From Parastagonospora avenae f. sp. tritici 18332-5 (taxonomy: Eukaryota > Ascomycota > Dothideomycetes > Pleosporales > Phaeosphaeriaceae), in the NCBI GenBank assembly GCA_022559985.1, contig JAFJTR010000025.1, positions 310,001 to 374,000 on the forward strand: DNA of 64,000 nt, read 5' to 3'. The notes beneath the pieces were generated by a model. The model was not told the origin of the DNA and searched no databases. It saw only the letters and a list, made by a program, of their open reading frames with translations. Both the position numbers and the translations under genes were made by a program. Of this stretch, positions 1-11,969 are shown piece after piece; within the stretch, counting starts at the first letter, position 1; every line of letters begins with the position of its first letter.

Positions 1-75
1 GCTATCACAGCTCAACAGCATTCCCGTGGCCGGGTCGGCGGTAAAGTTCAGACCATGAAGTTCAGAAAGAAGTAA
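1..75 (+). CDS. 3' end of an unrecognised gene (partial)
   Basis: The window opens in an open frame that ends at a TAA (73-75) and gives a basic tail finishing in TMKFRKK. A basic tail of this kind is common in nucleolar and ribosome-biogenesis proteins, but 24 residues are too few to name a family. Frame 2 is also open until a TGA a little earlier, so frame choice is a judgement. Low confidence. Confidence 0.3.
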   Translation, partial: AITAQQHSRGRVGGKVQTMKFRKK

Positions 76-1245
76 CATCTGTCTCTGCGTGAGATCTGTA
101 GGGCTGTACCTGGTTCCCTCTCAGGTACGGTGATATTAACTTTCGGTCCGAAGGAACTCTCCGGAAAGCCTTGGTGCCGAAGATCAAACCTTCAAAGCAA
201 GGTAAAAGGTGACAGGTCAACGGCGTAGACTACACAGTCCGTACTTGTAGCGTTTCAAGGACACTTCGGGCATTCGCTCCACTTTCCAACTTGTGCGCCT
301 GGGAAACGGAACGATCCTGTGCGGGACGGCAAAGATTGGAGATAGAGCATTGGCAAACATCCAGCAGCCGGTGACTCGGCAGTTGGATCATCAATTCCAT
401 GCGCAAGTTTGGTGTTTGGCATGTGCGTCATGACACCTTGGCCATGAGGACATGTGTCGGCGTGAGCATGGACCGGTGTATTGAGCGTGTCTGGCCATGG
501 CTCTCGCTCAGGCATGAAGCTTGATGTCCGAGGAGGCTACGAGGAGGCTACAACACGAAGGGCGCTATCAGTTCGCCAGTTAGCCGCGCTTAACTCACCG
601 CTAGACGCCGCATGGCGGGTTCCTGGAAAGATGAAACTGTCCGTTCCAGCTCGTTTCCCTGCATGTCGGCTCGTGCATTGCGGGGCAGATCCAGTATTGC
701 GTCCTGACATGGTAGCCTAAGATCTCACTGAGTGTGTGTATACATAGATTCGTACTACTCCACGATGCAACGTGTTGCGCTGCGTGCAACTTTGGCGAGG
801 TTGTTGTTGAAGGTCGTCTGGCGACAGACGAGATGGAAGCGACGAGATGGCAGGGGCGCTGCCGTAGCGTCGATCTTCCGCAAAGGAAAAGTGGAGCCCA
901 CTCCCACGCTGAAAGAAATCACAGCCAACACCACACCGCGTTCAGTTGAACGCATGAAGAGCTATTCGGAGTATCCCACCTGGATACTCGCTTTCCCGCA
1001 CTAGATTCGGCCGCCAAGGCTCACGGTGCTAGCTGCATGACATGTGCGAACCTGAAACACCGTCTTCGCGCACAGCGGAACCATAGCTTAGCCCCGGATC
1101 TCCAGGACTCATAATCAGACGGTGCGGTCTGACCGGCGAAGATTTTCTCGCTGACTGTCACCTCTCGACCCTTCTCGCGCGCAGAGTCCCAGTCAGCTCA
1201 AGTAATGCTGTTATCAGATATTGCTAAGGCACAGCACGGGAATAC
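76..1245. other. Intergenic, no gene seen
   Basis: About 1.2 kb upstream of THG1. Short open frames occur on both strands but they overlap one another and show no recognisable domain. It probably holds the 3' UTR of the truncated gene and the THG1 promoter. Confidence 0.5.
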
Positions 1246-4084
1246 ATGGCTAACTCCAAGTAAGTAATACAGCCGCCGAGTGGGGTAGCTTCACCTGCAT
1301 GAGCTCAACGGGCTGCGCTGACGAACTCAGGTACGAATATGTGCGCCTCTTTGAGCAGCCCGACACCCTCTTGGCGAACACCTGGATCGTGGTGAGGATC
1401 GATGGACGTGGTTTCTCGAAGTATGTTTTATTTGCATTTTCTCTATCATCGAGTCAAGATGTCATTTTCCGGTATCTGGGTATGCAGGTACCCGTCACAA
1501 GAGGAAGGTCTTGGGAGTATTTGATTTCATGGCCTCAGGCTAAGACTACGCATGAACGCCTATAGTACCTTAGCTAATACCCCGGACTAGACTCACCACC
1601 AAATACAAATTTACAAAGCCAAATGACCGCAATGCTCTTGATCTCATGAACGCCGCGGCTGAGGCTGTCATGAAGGATTTGCCAGATCTTGTGCTCGCAT
1701 ACGGAAACAGCGACGAATTTAGGTACGTTCAGACCTTTCATCTTGCACCTGCGCGTCTGAGACGTTCATGTGTTGGCAGACCAATGCCGAAATCACTGAT
1801 CGCCACCCTACAGGGGTAGCCGGCGATTGGTCCGTACAGAGTTAGCTGACGTGTGTTGTAGCTTCGTCTTCCACAAAGACTGTGTCCTCTTTGAGCGACG
1901 TGCCAGGTACGTGAGCTGCCTCATCCGTGCAGCAATCTCATGCAATCGCTTATCGTACACGATACTAAGTCAAAAATAGCAAGCTGACCACGACGATCAC
2001 ATCCACGTTTACAAGCTACTATGTCTTTCTCTGGGCGCAGTACTTCCCGGACAAGCCGCTTACGGCGCCGCTACCTTCATTTGACGGGCGTGCAGTATGC
2101 TACCCAAGTGACTTTAATTTGCGAGATTATATGAGTTGGCGACAAGTCGATTGTAAGTCTTGCAAGCAACATCACCATGGCGCCCAAACCCACCGAAGGG
2201 GAGCTGACGCAAATCTATCTTTTGCAATGCATCTTGGACCAATTACAGTTATCTGACAGCGATGCAGGTCATATTAACAATCTATACAACACCACTTTCT
2301 GGGCCCTCGTTCAGCAAGGTGGCATGGAACCGCGTGCGGCTGAACAGAAGCTATCCGGCACTTACTCAGCTGATAAGAACGAGATACTGTTCAAGGAGTT
2401 TGGCATCAACTACAATAACGAGCCCGAGTGTTTCAAGAAAGGCACTGTACTATACCGCGATGTAAGCCAGTCCCATATTGCATGCTAGTCTTTGAGTAAT
2501 TCTTAAGTCTGACAGTGCTAGTTCTTTTCCACATCAGCAGATAAACCAGCAGTGTCAGCAGCTCAGCCTCAGGAACAATATACAAATATGGCCGCACCTC
2601 TGCCTCAACGCTTATCTTCAAGAAAGGCTATAGAAAATTCCGTTGCCTTTCTGCCAGACCAGACTGAGTCACCAGTAACCGACAGAGGTTCGACATTCCT
2701 CTCACCAGCCTCTACACCTTCACCTCCGCCATCACCAAAGGCCATATCGAGGCCAACTTTGCCTAACCCCCTACGGTCCAATCCAATCAGTGAGAGGGGT
2801 TCCTCGAATCCATCCGGTGCAATGCCGCTCTCCCCGCCATATTCAGCGACCTATGCAACCAACGGCCCGTATATTACTTCTGGCCCTGCGAAACATCCTC
2901 CCGCCTTGACGCTCCTGCCACTCTCGCCACCCATACTCAAACCCAGTACAAAACCTCCAACGTCCTTGAATGCACCAAACCCAACGACGCGTACCAACTT
3001 CTCACCCACTTCGCCAGCATATGATTTCCCAGCGGGATATCCCATCTCGGGATACCAACATATCCTATCTGCCGACAAGAGACGACAAGTATCACACTCG
3101 GCATCGCACTCTGCGTCGGCTGCCATGACTATGGCGAGTGCTTCTGGTGCAGCACAGACATCCACTCTCAAGCAACGCTCACCTAGCCAACCTCATCTAC
3201 CCAGTTACTTTGCAGGGAGCAACATGCAACAAACACCACCTATTCCCCTTCGCATGTCAAGTATACCTGCCAACAATAAGCCACGGAAGCTTTCCCTGCA
3301 GAATCAGCGCTCATTGTGTACCTTAAGAGCCAAGGACAGTATTGACGAGGGGCATAATATGGCGAGCGTCCAGTCGGCAGGGTTAACTACACCCCGACGG
3401 GTCAGTCCACCACTGCGTACCAACAAAGCCTTGCCCAGTCCCCCCCTCAACCGCGCCGAGGAGATGCGGACGCGAGAAAAGGTGGTCATGGCTACCAGCC
3501 CAATCACTCCTACTACCCGTTGCTCCCCACGCGGAAGCGAGGACTCTCACAAACGCGCTGGTCAAGTATGGCCCCATGGAGAAGCCAGCCACCCCGGCAT
3601 CGCAGAATTGCCCGCCACAGTAGCAAAGCCCCAAACACACGCACGCTCTGTATCGGTGTCTGCGACTCTGTCCCAGCCCTTCTACCAACCAGACGTCGAA
3701 GCACTGTCCTCCGCCGCTGTCAGATCTTCTGCTTTGATCGGCGCAGATGACATCCAACCCACCGCGCCGCTGAAGGATAGTCCGCGCTCAAAAGGCAAGG
3801 CTACGTTCGATGCGCCAATGGAGAGGAAGCCTGTCGCGTATAAACAGGCTCCGGCGAGCAAGCAACCCAACATCAGCACGAGTAAAGGGCGCGCGCAGAT
3901 CACTGAGCAGGGCGGCTGGGCCGCTGGCACGCATGCGGGTGCTGCGCCGCAGAGCCGCACGCAGCGGGACAAGGAGCGCAAGAAGAGGAGTAAAGCCAAG
4001 ATCCTGATTGAGCATGTGGACATTATCAAGGATGAGTTTTGGGAGAAGAGGCCTTGGTTGCTGAGTGGCAAAATACCACAATGA
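1246..4084 (+). CDS. THG1: tRNA(His) guanylyltransferase with a large C-terminal insertion
   Basis: Thg1 adds the extra G(-1) to the 5' end of tRNA-His, required for histidylation. Seven exons read in phase: 1246-1259, 1331-1420, 1591-1722, 1862-1906, 1980-2152, 2268-2461 and 2522-4084, giving 736 residues. The N-terminal block has RIDGRGFSK, then LVLAYGNSDEFS (metal-binding Asp residues) and HINNLYNTTFWALV, all hallmark Thg1 motifs. The last 35 residues (KAKILIEHVDIIKDEFWEKRPWLL) again match the family's conserved C-terminus. Between roughly residues 220 and 700 lies a Ser/Pro/Thr-rich, probably disordered insert in a single uninterrupted exon. Family members are usually about 240-300 residues, so this protein is about 2.5 times the normal size. 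The final intron (2462-2521) uses the TGCTAG acceptor; the nearer CAG at 2540 would put the reading frame out. Convergent with the next gene. Confidence 0.88.
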
Positions 4085-4345
4085 GCGGCTGGGATATGGT
4101 TGGGGGAAATATATACCTGGGAAATGACTGCACATGTTTTGGATGACTTCTCTTTTCTTTTTGGGTGGCCGTATGCCTGGAGCATATAAGTTGGCCTTTG
4201 AGAGCCGTTGTCACATCGTTGAATACCAGTAGGATTTGAGCATATGGACCATGTGTTGAATAGTTGTATTCTGGGGTATCTTCAAGCAGAATGTGCAACG
4301 CTGGCTGGAACGCATCGTGTCGCTGAGCATCAAGACATCCATCTC

Positions 4346-5495
4346 TTACGCCGTTTCCCCCTCCGTCACTACGCCCTTCTTCTTCGCCTTGTTCTTGTTA
4401 TACCAACTCCTGTCCTTGTTCTGGCCAAATTTGCTCGAGCACTTGTTGGCCCTCTTCTCTGCCTTGACTGCTTTCTTCTCTTCCTTCTTCAGCTGCTGTT
4501 TTGCCCGCATAGCCGCCTTGTAGCGTTTCTTCTCGCCCGATTTGTTGCCGTGCACTTTCTTTTGCACGGGCTTCTGTGGTGTTTCCGCCTCCGCCGGCTC
4601 GGAGACGTCTGGAAGTGTGGACTCGGTCTCGGGGAGTGGTTGTTGCGGTATACCGAGTACGGTCGCGTCCGCGGCAGCGGTTGTGGCTTGGCTGATCAGG
4701 GTCGCATCGCCTTCGAGGTCCGTGAAGAAGGGAGCAGGAGGAACTGATTTGGTGCGCCTCTTCGCGCGCTTGATCGACTTCTTCTGGACGCGTCGGAGGA
4801 TGTAGTCGTTGAGGGTTTGGTTCTTCGCGGCAGCCCGCTTCTCGTACCACTCCCGTTTCTTCGGCGAAAATTTTGCAATCTTTCGATTGACTTCGGCTTG
4901 GTCGCTGCTTGAGGGCGTTTTCGGGGCCGCCTTTTGTTTCTTGTCACTCGTCGTGTTGGTCTTCTTTGCCTTCTTAGCCTCCTTGGGCTCGACCTCGTCC
5001 TGGCGCTTGCGCTTGGTCTTCTTATCTGTGATCTTGACAGACTTGGTGGGCGCTTCCGATTCGGAGTCAGAAGTGGGAGGTGTGCTTGCGCCGGAGGGAG
5101 GGATTGAAGCGTCTGTCGCGCTGGCTGAGCTGTCTTCTATTGTCCCAGCAATTGCTTCGCCCTTTACGAAGAAGCCGTAGAGGCCGCCGCGGTTGATACC
5201 CTTGGTTCGAATCTGGTTAAGGGTGCTCTGTCGCCTTCGTTAGCATTTGTCGCTTCTTTTATGCTCCTGAGTCTCGTCGTACATCTTGGCCTGAGCCAAT
5301 GGTTTGCAAGCTTTGGTCATATGCGCGCATCCACCACTGGTCATCAGTTGTCCAAGCAGCCTTTTTCTTGCCGAGTCCCAACTGATCCTGCTTGTGGGCG
5401 ATGAGCAGAGGCTTCTTAATCCCTCGTCCAGTTGTGTCGAGCGAGTGACCAGAGCCCTTCCAGCCTTGCTTGCGCAGGTATGACTCGGCGTTCAT
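4346..5495 (-). CDS. TMA23: G-patch nucleolar protein, TMA23/GPATCH4 type
   Basis: Two exons, 5283-5495 and 4346-5227, joined in phase 0 through a 55-nt intron with a TGCTAAC branch site; 365 residues. The start MNAESYLRKQGWKGSGHSL and the following GRGIKKPLLIAHKQDQLGLG match the divergent G-patch at the N-terminus of yeast Tma23 and its orthologs, which are nucleolar and linked to ribosome biogenesis. The rest is Lys/Arg/Glu-rich and low-complexity, ending in a long basic stretch (KKRYKAAMRAKQQLKKEEKK) typical of the family. The ATG at 5495 was chosen because the family motif begins right there; upstream codons in the same frame look non-coding. Its 3' end faces that of THG1 about 260 bp away. 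The ortholog call rests on N-terminal motif similarity only. Confidence 0.75.
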
Positions 5496-6418
5496 CGCGA
5501 GTGCGGGTCGTGAAGTTGGGTGGGTGTAGCACAATGGCGCTGATGGAAATTTTGGTGGGTCCCAGAGCTAGCGTGCTGGGACAAGCCGCCACAACTGCGG
5601 GACTGGCGCTGAAGACCACTCCTACAACATATCTCGCCGATACTTTCTTATCTTGCAGATTTAGAGCGCTTCTATACCGCGATATTGAGCTGTATCACGT
5701 CTTCCCTCCATCTGCACATCCGCGAGGCACCTAATCTCGCAATAGTTACAGTACTCGGCCACAAACTCTGCATGATGCACCCAAGGCGGTCGCACCGTCT
5801 CGACATCCCGTCGGGTCGCAAATTTTAGCTTAGAAGCCTTCAGCGTCCAGCGAGTCGTGAAGTTTTTCCCCAGCTTTAAGAATTGTTAGTACATTGATGT
5901 TATGCTAAAGCCATATTCCGGCGCCTACACATGTCCAAAAAGCATCCCAGTCTCACCAAGACATATAGGCCTGGGTAAATTTGGGGCCTCAACAACGTGG
6001 ACAAGTACAGAGGTTCATTGCTCCTCTGCTGCAGGTTCTCACCTATAACGGAAAGCGACCAGGGTGCCTGGAGCTATACACGGGGCCTTGATGTCACAAT
6101 TGAAGCGTAGTGATACTGTGTGTAGCTTCGGGCCATCAGATACCCTTATTACTTTCCGTCGTAGTTAATAACCTGCAGTACATGAGATGGTAGTGCCACT
6201 TTGCCACGAGGCGACTGCCGCACAAGATAGAAAACTGATCCCATCGCACCACACGCGTCGCCCTGTCCTTATCAGTATGCCCTACAATTTCCTTCCAGGT
6301 CATTTCCCCTCCAAGGATATTTACAGGCAACACGCGACACACTTTCTCTACCATTCCCGTCTTGAACCATACATCTCGTTCATTCAGAAAGACTTCTAAC
6401 GGATACACTTCTTCCATC
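5496..6418. other. Intergenic, divergent promoter region with a MITE-like element
   Basis: Lies between two divergently transcribed genes. It contains the best-preserved family-1 inverted-repeat element (6029-6178), about 240 bp upstream of the phosphoesterase start. No other gene is supported. Confidence 0.5.
6029..6178. mobile_element. Family-1 fold-back MITE-like element, copy A
   Basis: 150 bp with ends in inverted orientation: the left end reads CTGCAGGTTCTCACCTATAA and the right end, reverse-complemented, reads CTGCAGGTTATTAACTACGA, both followed by CGGAAAG. The similarity of the arms continues inward (GGAGCTATACAC against GAAGCTACACAC), so most of the element is a fold-back. It has no coding capacity. 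The right flank is TA, suggesting a TA target. The same sequence recurs at 50278-50429, 55483-55636, 58947-59117 and, in part, elsewhere. Confidence 0.7.
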
Positions 6419-7774
6419 ATGAAACACATCATCTCGATTAGTACATGTATCCTCCGGGCTATGGCGTGGGCAGTCCCACACTCGAAGGACCGCATCAACC
6501 ATGCGCCTCGATATATCCCAAACTATCCGGGAATCCAGTTCAACAATGGCACCTTATCTATCACAGTGTTCAGCGACCTCCACTTTGGCGATTGTAAATC
6601 TTCTCTCATGTAGCTCAGACAGAATGCTGACGTGGTAGCTCGGGGCGAATACAAGGACCCAAAGACTATATCAGTGATGAACTCTGTCCTCGACAACGAA
6701 CACAGCGACCTTGTGGTGCTCAACGGCGACCTGATCTCGTGCGAGAATGTTGCACCCGACAAGTTCAATGGTATCATTGATCAGATTGTGGCTCCTCTCG
6801 TCAGTCGCAACCTACCCTTTGCGGCGACCTTTGGCAATCACGATTATTCCGAGACCTGCAGTACTCGTTCTATGGCTGCGCACATGTGGTGGGACATCAA
6901 AGGAACCAATGGCGAGAAGCTCTCCTTTACAACGCAGTCCGTGGATGGACCGGTTGAAGAGGTTGGTTGGAGCAACTACTATATCCCGGTCTACAATTCT
7001 ACAGACAGCAACAGGCTCGAAATGCTACTTTGGTTTTTCGACAGCAAGGGCGGCAAAGTCTTTCAGCCTGGAGCAAACCTCGACACTCCTGTCGGTAGTT
7101 ATGTTGATCAGAGGGTGATTCAGGTCAGAGCACAATTGTATGCGCCATACTAATAGCGACAGGTCGTCTCCTGGTTCCAGGATGCAAGAGACGATTTCAA
7201 TGCCCAAAACGGCCGAATTATTCCCAGTCTAGCATTCGTACACATTCCAATACAAGCCACCCGTGCATTCCAAAAGTCTGGACGTCTCTCTAAAACGGCA
7301 AATCCTGGTTTGAACACCGAGATAATCGGACACGAAGACGACTGCGACGGGTCAGACTGCTATAACCACCGTGACTATAATTTCATGAAGGCCCTGATCG
7401 ACACTGAAGGCTTGATCTCGGTGTTTTCTGGCCACGATCATGGAGTTGAGTAAGTTGCACCCTCTTCCTGATCTCTCAGAACGCTGATTCAATCAAGCTG
7501 GTGTATGAAGTGGGACAAGGACCTCCCGACGAGCCCAACTAACGGCAACGGCGTCTCCTTCTGCTTCAATCGTCATTCGGGCTTCGGTGGCTATTCGAGC
7601 TGGAAACGCGGCGCCAGGATTATCGAGATCCACGAGGACGAGCTGAAAGAAAATGAGGTCGAGACGTGGATCAGACTTGAGGATGGCAGTATTTCTGGCC
7701 GAGTGTCTCTGAATGCGACATTCGGAACAGATCAGTATGAGCAAGTCGAGCGACTGCAGAGCTCAGGCTGGTAG
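6419..7774 (+). CDS. Secreted calcineurin-like metallophosphoesterase (DCR2-like)
   Basis: Four exons: 6419-6593, 6639-7123, 7163-7449 and 7498-7774; 407 residues. An N-terminal hydrophobic stretch followed by AVPHS looks like a signal peptide. The metal-binding motifs of the binuclear phosphoesterase fold appear in order: FSDLHFGD, LNGDLIS, FGNHDYS and FSGHDHGVDWC. This layout resembles the fungal Dcr2/Siw14-neighbour type of purple-acid-like phosphatases, which act on phosphomonoesters or phosphoproteins; the substrate cannot be read from sequence. Introns are 45, 39 and 48 nt. The second (7124-7162) is very short but must be removed because it carries TAA and TAG in frame, and it holds a TACTAAT branch site. 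Exon 4 carries a conserved tail (CFNRHSGFGGYSSW). Confidence 0.85.
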
Positions 7775-8893
7775 GCCCAGCTGGAGCCTATTCCAATGGA
7801 CAAGAGAGATCCTAGGCCACTTCTGAAACCTCATGCGTTTGCCACACCTTCATTGGAGAGCGACAGCTTTCTCTAGATCGAGCTCGAGACCATTGTTGAA
7901 ACTCGCGTGAAGCTATCTCGACAGCTTGTGGAATGCGACAACCCAAGACCACCAAACACGAGCAAACAGAACCACGTTTCTAGCTCCCAAACCTACTGGC
8001 AAGAAAACCACACTGTCGACTAGAAAGGCACTTACCACTCGGCCGTAAGCAAAATACCGCAACTTCGGGCCTTTCGCCTGGCCGGCGGCATCTAGTAGGA
8101 AAATTTACTGCGAACATTCAGATTGCGGTCTCGACTTTGCAACGAAATTATGGATAGGACGAGTTATTTAACAAAATTCTCACGCTTTCTTTCTGCTGAG
8201 CTCAGCTTCTCGATCGTGAGCACGGTTATGTGCAAGGTCACGGTTAATCTGCAGTGCGCTAGATGCAAGCGTCCAGTACTCATCACCGTATAGCCTGCCG
8301 CATCCGCAGCACGCTGGCTTGTAATGGACTAATCGAAATAAGCTCGACGATTCCCATTTGTTAGACAGCATGCACAAGACACATGGGAGAGATTTCAATC
8401 ATACGTGCGGCGTCAGCTATGGAGGTGCGCGCAGCTGAGGTCGTCCCGAAAGAGTGATGACGATATTCGTCCAGGGCTTTGTGTGGTTGAAACAAAGCTC
8501 GACAAGCACCTGCCCAGACACAGCGGCAATTGGGCTGATCCCAGCGGCCGTCCTGCAGGTGCTTCCGTTCCCGCAGAAAACCTGCGTCAAAGGAGACTGA
8601 CTAGGTCTAGGTACAAATCTGTGGCGCCAAGCCATTCCCGTTGCGGACCCCATAGCCACCCCCTCCTACCATAAATCCCGCAAACTTGACTTGGGAACGC
8701 ACGTGGGGATCCATGCTAAGCTAACAGACAAGCAGCCAAACAAGACGAAGGGATTGCTTGTCGGGCTTGTTATGATTGCGATTTTGTCAGCCGGCAGAGG
8801 CGTCGTGAAAGATAAGCCTGGCTGTCTGTGTATAAGTCTTGCCAGTGCTTTTGTTCCACTGTAAACCAACGTCTGCAACTTGCCTCAACTATC
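7775..8893. other. Intergenic, no gene seen
   Basis: Separates the phosphoesterase from the potassium transporter. Overlapping open frames at 8405-8674 (+) and 8417-8659 (-) have no domain and are shadows of each other. A TATA-like GTATAAGT sits at about 8830, some 60 bp upstream of the transporter ATG. Confidence 0.5.
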
Positions 8894-11472
8894 ATGGAGA
8901 CGAGCATTCAATTTGCAGGCAATCCGCGGCAGTCGAGAAAGTCTATTTCGTCCCAGGGAGTCGGTGGTGTCGTGCCACTGCGCCACCACTCCCTGTCACG
9001 TAAAAGAACGCACTCTATCGACGTACGCGACAAGATCGCCGATTTAGAGGATGCAGAAGACGAGGATGCCGGGCTCCGCGACGACCGCGACTACAAGCAT
9101 AAACAAGTTGAGTAACTTGCGCGGTTTTTTATATTGGCTCGACCTGATCACGAGCACAGATCTTCAACATCAGTCAGATCTTCCTACTGGCGTACCAGAG
9201 TGTCGGAGTCATCTACGGTGACATTGGCACCAGTCCGCTCTATGTATTCTCGTCTACCTTCTCCGAAGCGCCGAGTCGCGTGGACCTCCTGGGTGCATTA
9301 AGTTTGATCATCTGGTCCCTGACTTTGATGGTCACGCTCAAGTACATCATCATCATCCTACGAGCCGACAATGATGGCGAGGGCGGTACTTTCAGTACTT
9401 ACTCGCTGCTGTCTCGATATGTAAGTTGTGCTCTAGTAGAGTCATGCTGCAGGAGGCTAATGCGAGAAAGGCAAATATCTCCAACCGCGACCCGCGCGAA
9501 GCCACCTTAGTTCGTACGTATAGGGTTCTCTTCAGGTATATTCTGTGTCCCTAACCATAGATAGGCATGGAGCGACAGCTCACGCAAGATCTCAGCCGCT
9601 CCACGAAACATGTCCGCTCCACGATCGAGAACACACGGTTTTTCCGTGGCCTTCTCAAGACCATCGGCGTGCTTGCAGTCGCCATGGTCATGGCTGACGG
9701 TGTGCTCACACCTGCGCAGTCCGTACTGGGTGCCGTTCAAGGTCTGACTGTTGTCAACGAGAGCATCACGAAGCCTACGGTTGTGGGTGTCACATGTGCC
9801 ATTCTTGTACTCCTCTTTGTGCTGCAGCCACTCGGTATCAGCAAATTGACGATGGTATTTTCGCCAATCGTCATGGTTTGGCTTGCTTTCAATGCTGGCT
9901 TTGGTGTATACAACCTCGCCAAGTACGACTACAAGATTCTGAATGCCTTCAACCCATACTGGGCGTTTGATTACCTCATCCGCAATAAGTACCAGGGATG
10001 GCGCAGCCTTGGGGGCATCCTGCTATGCTTCACGGGCGTCGAGGCGCTCTTTGCTGATATTGGTGCGTTCACTAGACGTGCGGTGCAGATCAGCTGGCTT
10101 GGATATGCCTATCCTTGCCTTCTTCTTGCCTACTGTGGCCAAGCTGCACATATCAGCGTGCACCCTGATGCGTTCTCGAACCCTTTCTACAACAGTGTGC
10201 CGAAAGGATGGCTCATTCCTTCCCTCATTGTGGCGCTCGGCGCTGCGATTGTGGCTTCTCAAGCAATGATCACTGCCACTTTCCAGGCATGTCTCAAGTA
10301 AACCGGACGGATACAAATGCACAGCTAACGGTTCCCAGCTCCTGACGCAGATCATGAAACTATCCTACTTCCCCCAACTGAAAGTCGTTCACACCTCGAC
10401 TACCTACCATGGCCAACTCTACGTTCCGGTTGCGAACTGGCTGCTTATGATTGGCACCGTTATTATAGCCGCTGTGTACAACAACACCACATCCCTGGGT
10501 AATGCGTACGGTGTATGCGTCATGTTCGTCACTTTCTTCGATACGTGCATGGTCACGCTCGTTGCGATCCTCGTGTGGCGCATCAAACCATACTTTGTAT
10601 TGTTGCCTTGGCTCTTCATTGCCAGTATGGATGGCGCTTTCTTGAGCTCTGCACTCCTGAAGGTACCGGACGGCGCATGGTTCACGATCTTGCTGGCAAT
10701 GGTACTAGCGAGCGTCTTCATCCTCTGGCGCTTTGGCAAGGAGCAGCAATGGTTCGCCGAAGCCGAGGACCGTTTCCCAACCACGCACTTCGTCAAAACA
10801 AACGACACTGGCGACCTCCAGCTCACCGAATCATTCGGCGGAAAAGTCCTGTCCCGCGCGCAAGGCTTCGGCATCTTCTTCGACAAGGCCGGAGAAACCA
10901 CGCCCATCATCTTCTCCCAGTTTATCCGCAAACTCGTCGTCGCGCCTGAAGTCATCGTCTTCTTCCACCTGCGCCCACTCGACCAACCTTCCGTCGCACC
11001 AACGGATCGATACAGCGTTACCCGACTCGCAATGACGAATTGCTACCGCCTTGTCGTGCGCCATGGGTACATGGATGAGGTCATAACGCCCGACCTCGCC
11101 GCCTTGATCTACGAACAGGTGCGTCAACATGTCATCTCTCGCGCGCTCGACCGGGATGGCGAGAAATCGTCTACTTCCGCCATCGCCACGCCTGTTGCGG
11201 CAGAGACTGGCTCTTCCATTCGCGCACCCACGCCTGCGCCTAGTACCGGCAGCACATCGTCGCGGCTTGAGTCGTTGGAGCGCGCGTTCAATCACGAAGT
11301 GCTATACATTATTGGCAAGGAGCAGATGAAGGTTAAGAAGGGGACGAATGTGATTAGGCGGGTGCTGCTGGAGACGTTTTTGTTCTTGCGGGATAACACG
11401 CGCGCGAAGATTGCGAGCTTGAAAGTGCCGATGGATAAGGTTATTGAAGTCGGGTTTGTCAAGGAGGTGTAG
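8894..11472 (+). CDS. HAK/KUP-family potassium transporter
   Basis: High-affinity K+ uptake at the plasma membrane. Five exons: 8894-9106, 9160-9420, 9471-9513, 9565-10286 and 10339-11472; 790 residues, a normal length for fungal HAK proteins. The KUP signature GVIYGDIGTSPLYVF is in exon 2, followed by about a dozen hydrophobic segments through exon 5 and a cytoplasmic C-terminal domain. MVMADGVLTPAQSVLGAVQG and FADIGAFTRRAVQISWL are further family blocks. The intron after exon 4 begins CAG|GCATGT and ends CCCAG: only this GC-AG choice keeps the frame and restores the expected ATFQLLTQIMK. A 43-nt micro-exon (exon 3) encodes ANISNRDPREATLVR. The N-terminal 70 residues are hydrophilic and variable, as in other fungal HAKs. 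Confidence 0.93.
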
Positions 11473-11969
11473 AACAGGAAGTGCTGTGAGGAGATAGTAG
11501 TTCAATCGAAATCAATTCTGGGTCTGCATGAAATCTTTGCCGCAGCGTTTTTGAGTGAAGTGTGGAATGCAATGGTTGGTAATTGATGGCTGCACGCTGA
11601 GGTTGTGCACGGAGCACCGACATAACCAGTCATCGGCAAAACTCCTGCCCGCCTTTTCCGAACCAACGAGAAGAGGTACATGTAGCCTGCGTATAATTAG
11701 AGATCTCTATATGATCAGGTAACCCTTGTAGCTGCGTATATACTTAGGATCCTGTAAGCTAATAATAAGTACGCCTTGTAAGAATACTTAGGTATTAGCT
11801 CACGTCGTGTAAAGCGAGCACGAACTGTGCCGCTGATGGGTGATGGGTTCGCTTCGGTGACATCACTTGCAGTTCACGACAGCCCAGTCCCTCCCTTTCC
11901 TGTCCATGCTAATCAACTGGAAATTAGCTAGCACCATCATCAAGTATCAAGATACTGTTGGCACGCAAG
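11473..11969. other. Intergenic containing a family-2 MITE-like element
   Basis: About 500 bp between the potassium transporter and an F-box gene. The middle 210 bp is the inverted-repeat element described separately; no gene is seen. Confidence 0.5.
11630..11836. mobile_element. Family-2 MITE-like element, copy 1
   Basis: About 207 bp, AT-rich inside. The left end TCGGCAAAACTCCTGCCCGC and the right end, reverse-complemented, GCGGCACAGTTCGTGCTCGC, form imperfect terminal inverted repeats of about 22 bp. A second copy with the same ends and an alignable interior (CGAGAAGAGGTACATGTAGCC against CAAAGAGGTAGCC) lies at 30374-30578. No open frame, so non-autonomous. Copies differ by many substitutions, suggesting age or repeat-induced mutation. 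Confidence 0.6.

Noticed and set aside
4244..5180. Plus-strand open frames opposite the G-patch gene
   Set aside because: Shadows of the Lys/Glu-rich minus-strand coding sequence, giving Leu/Phe-rich nonsense.
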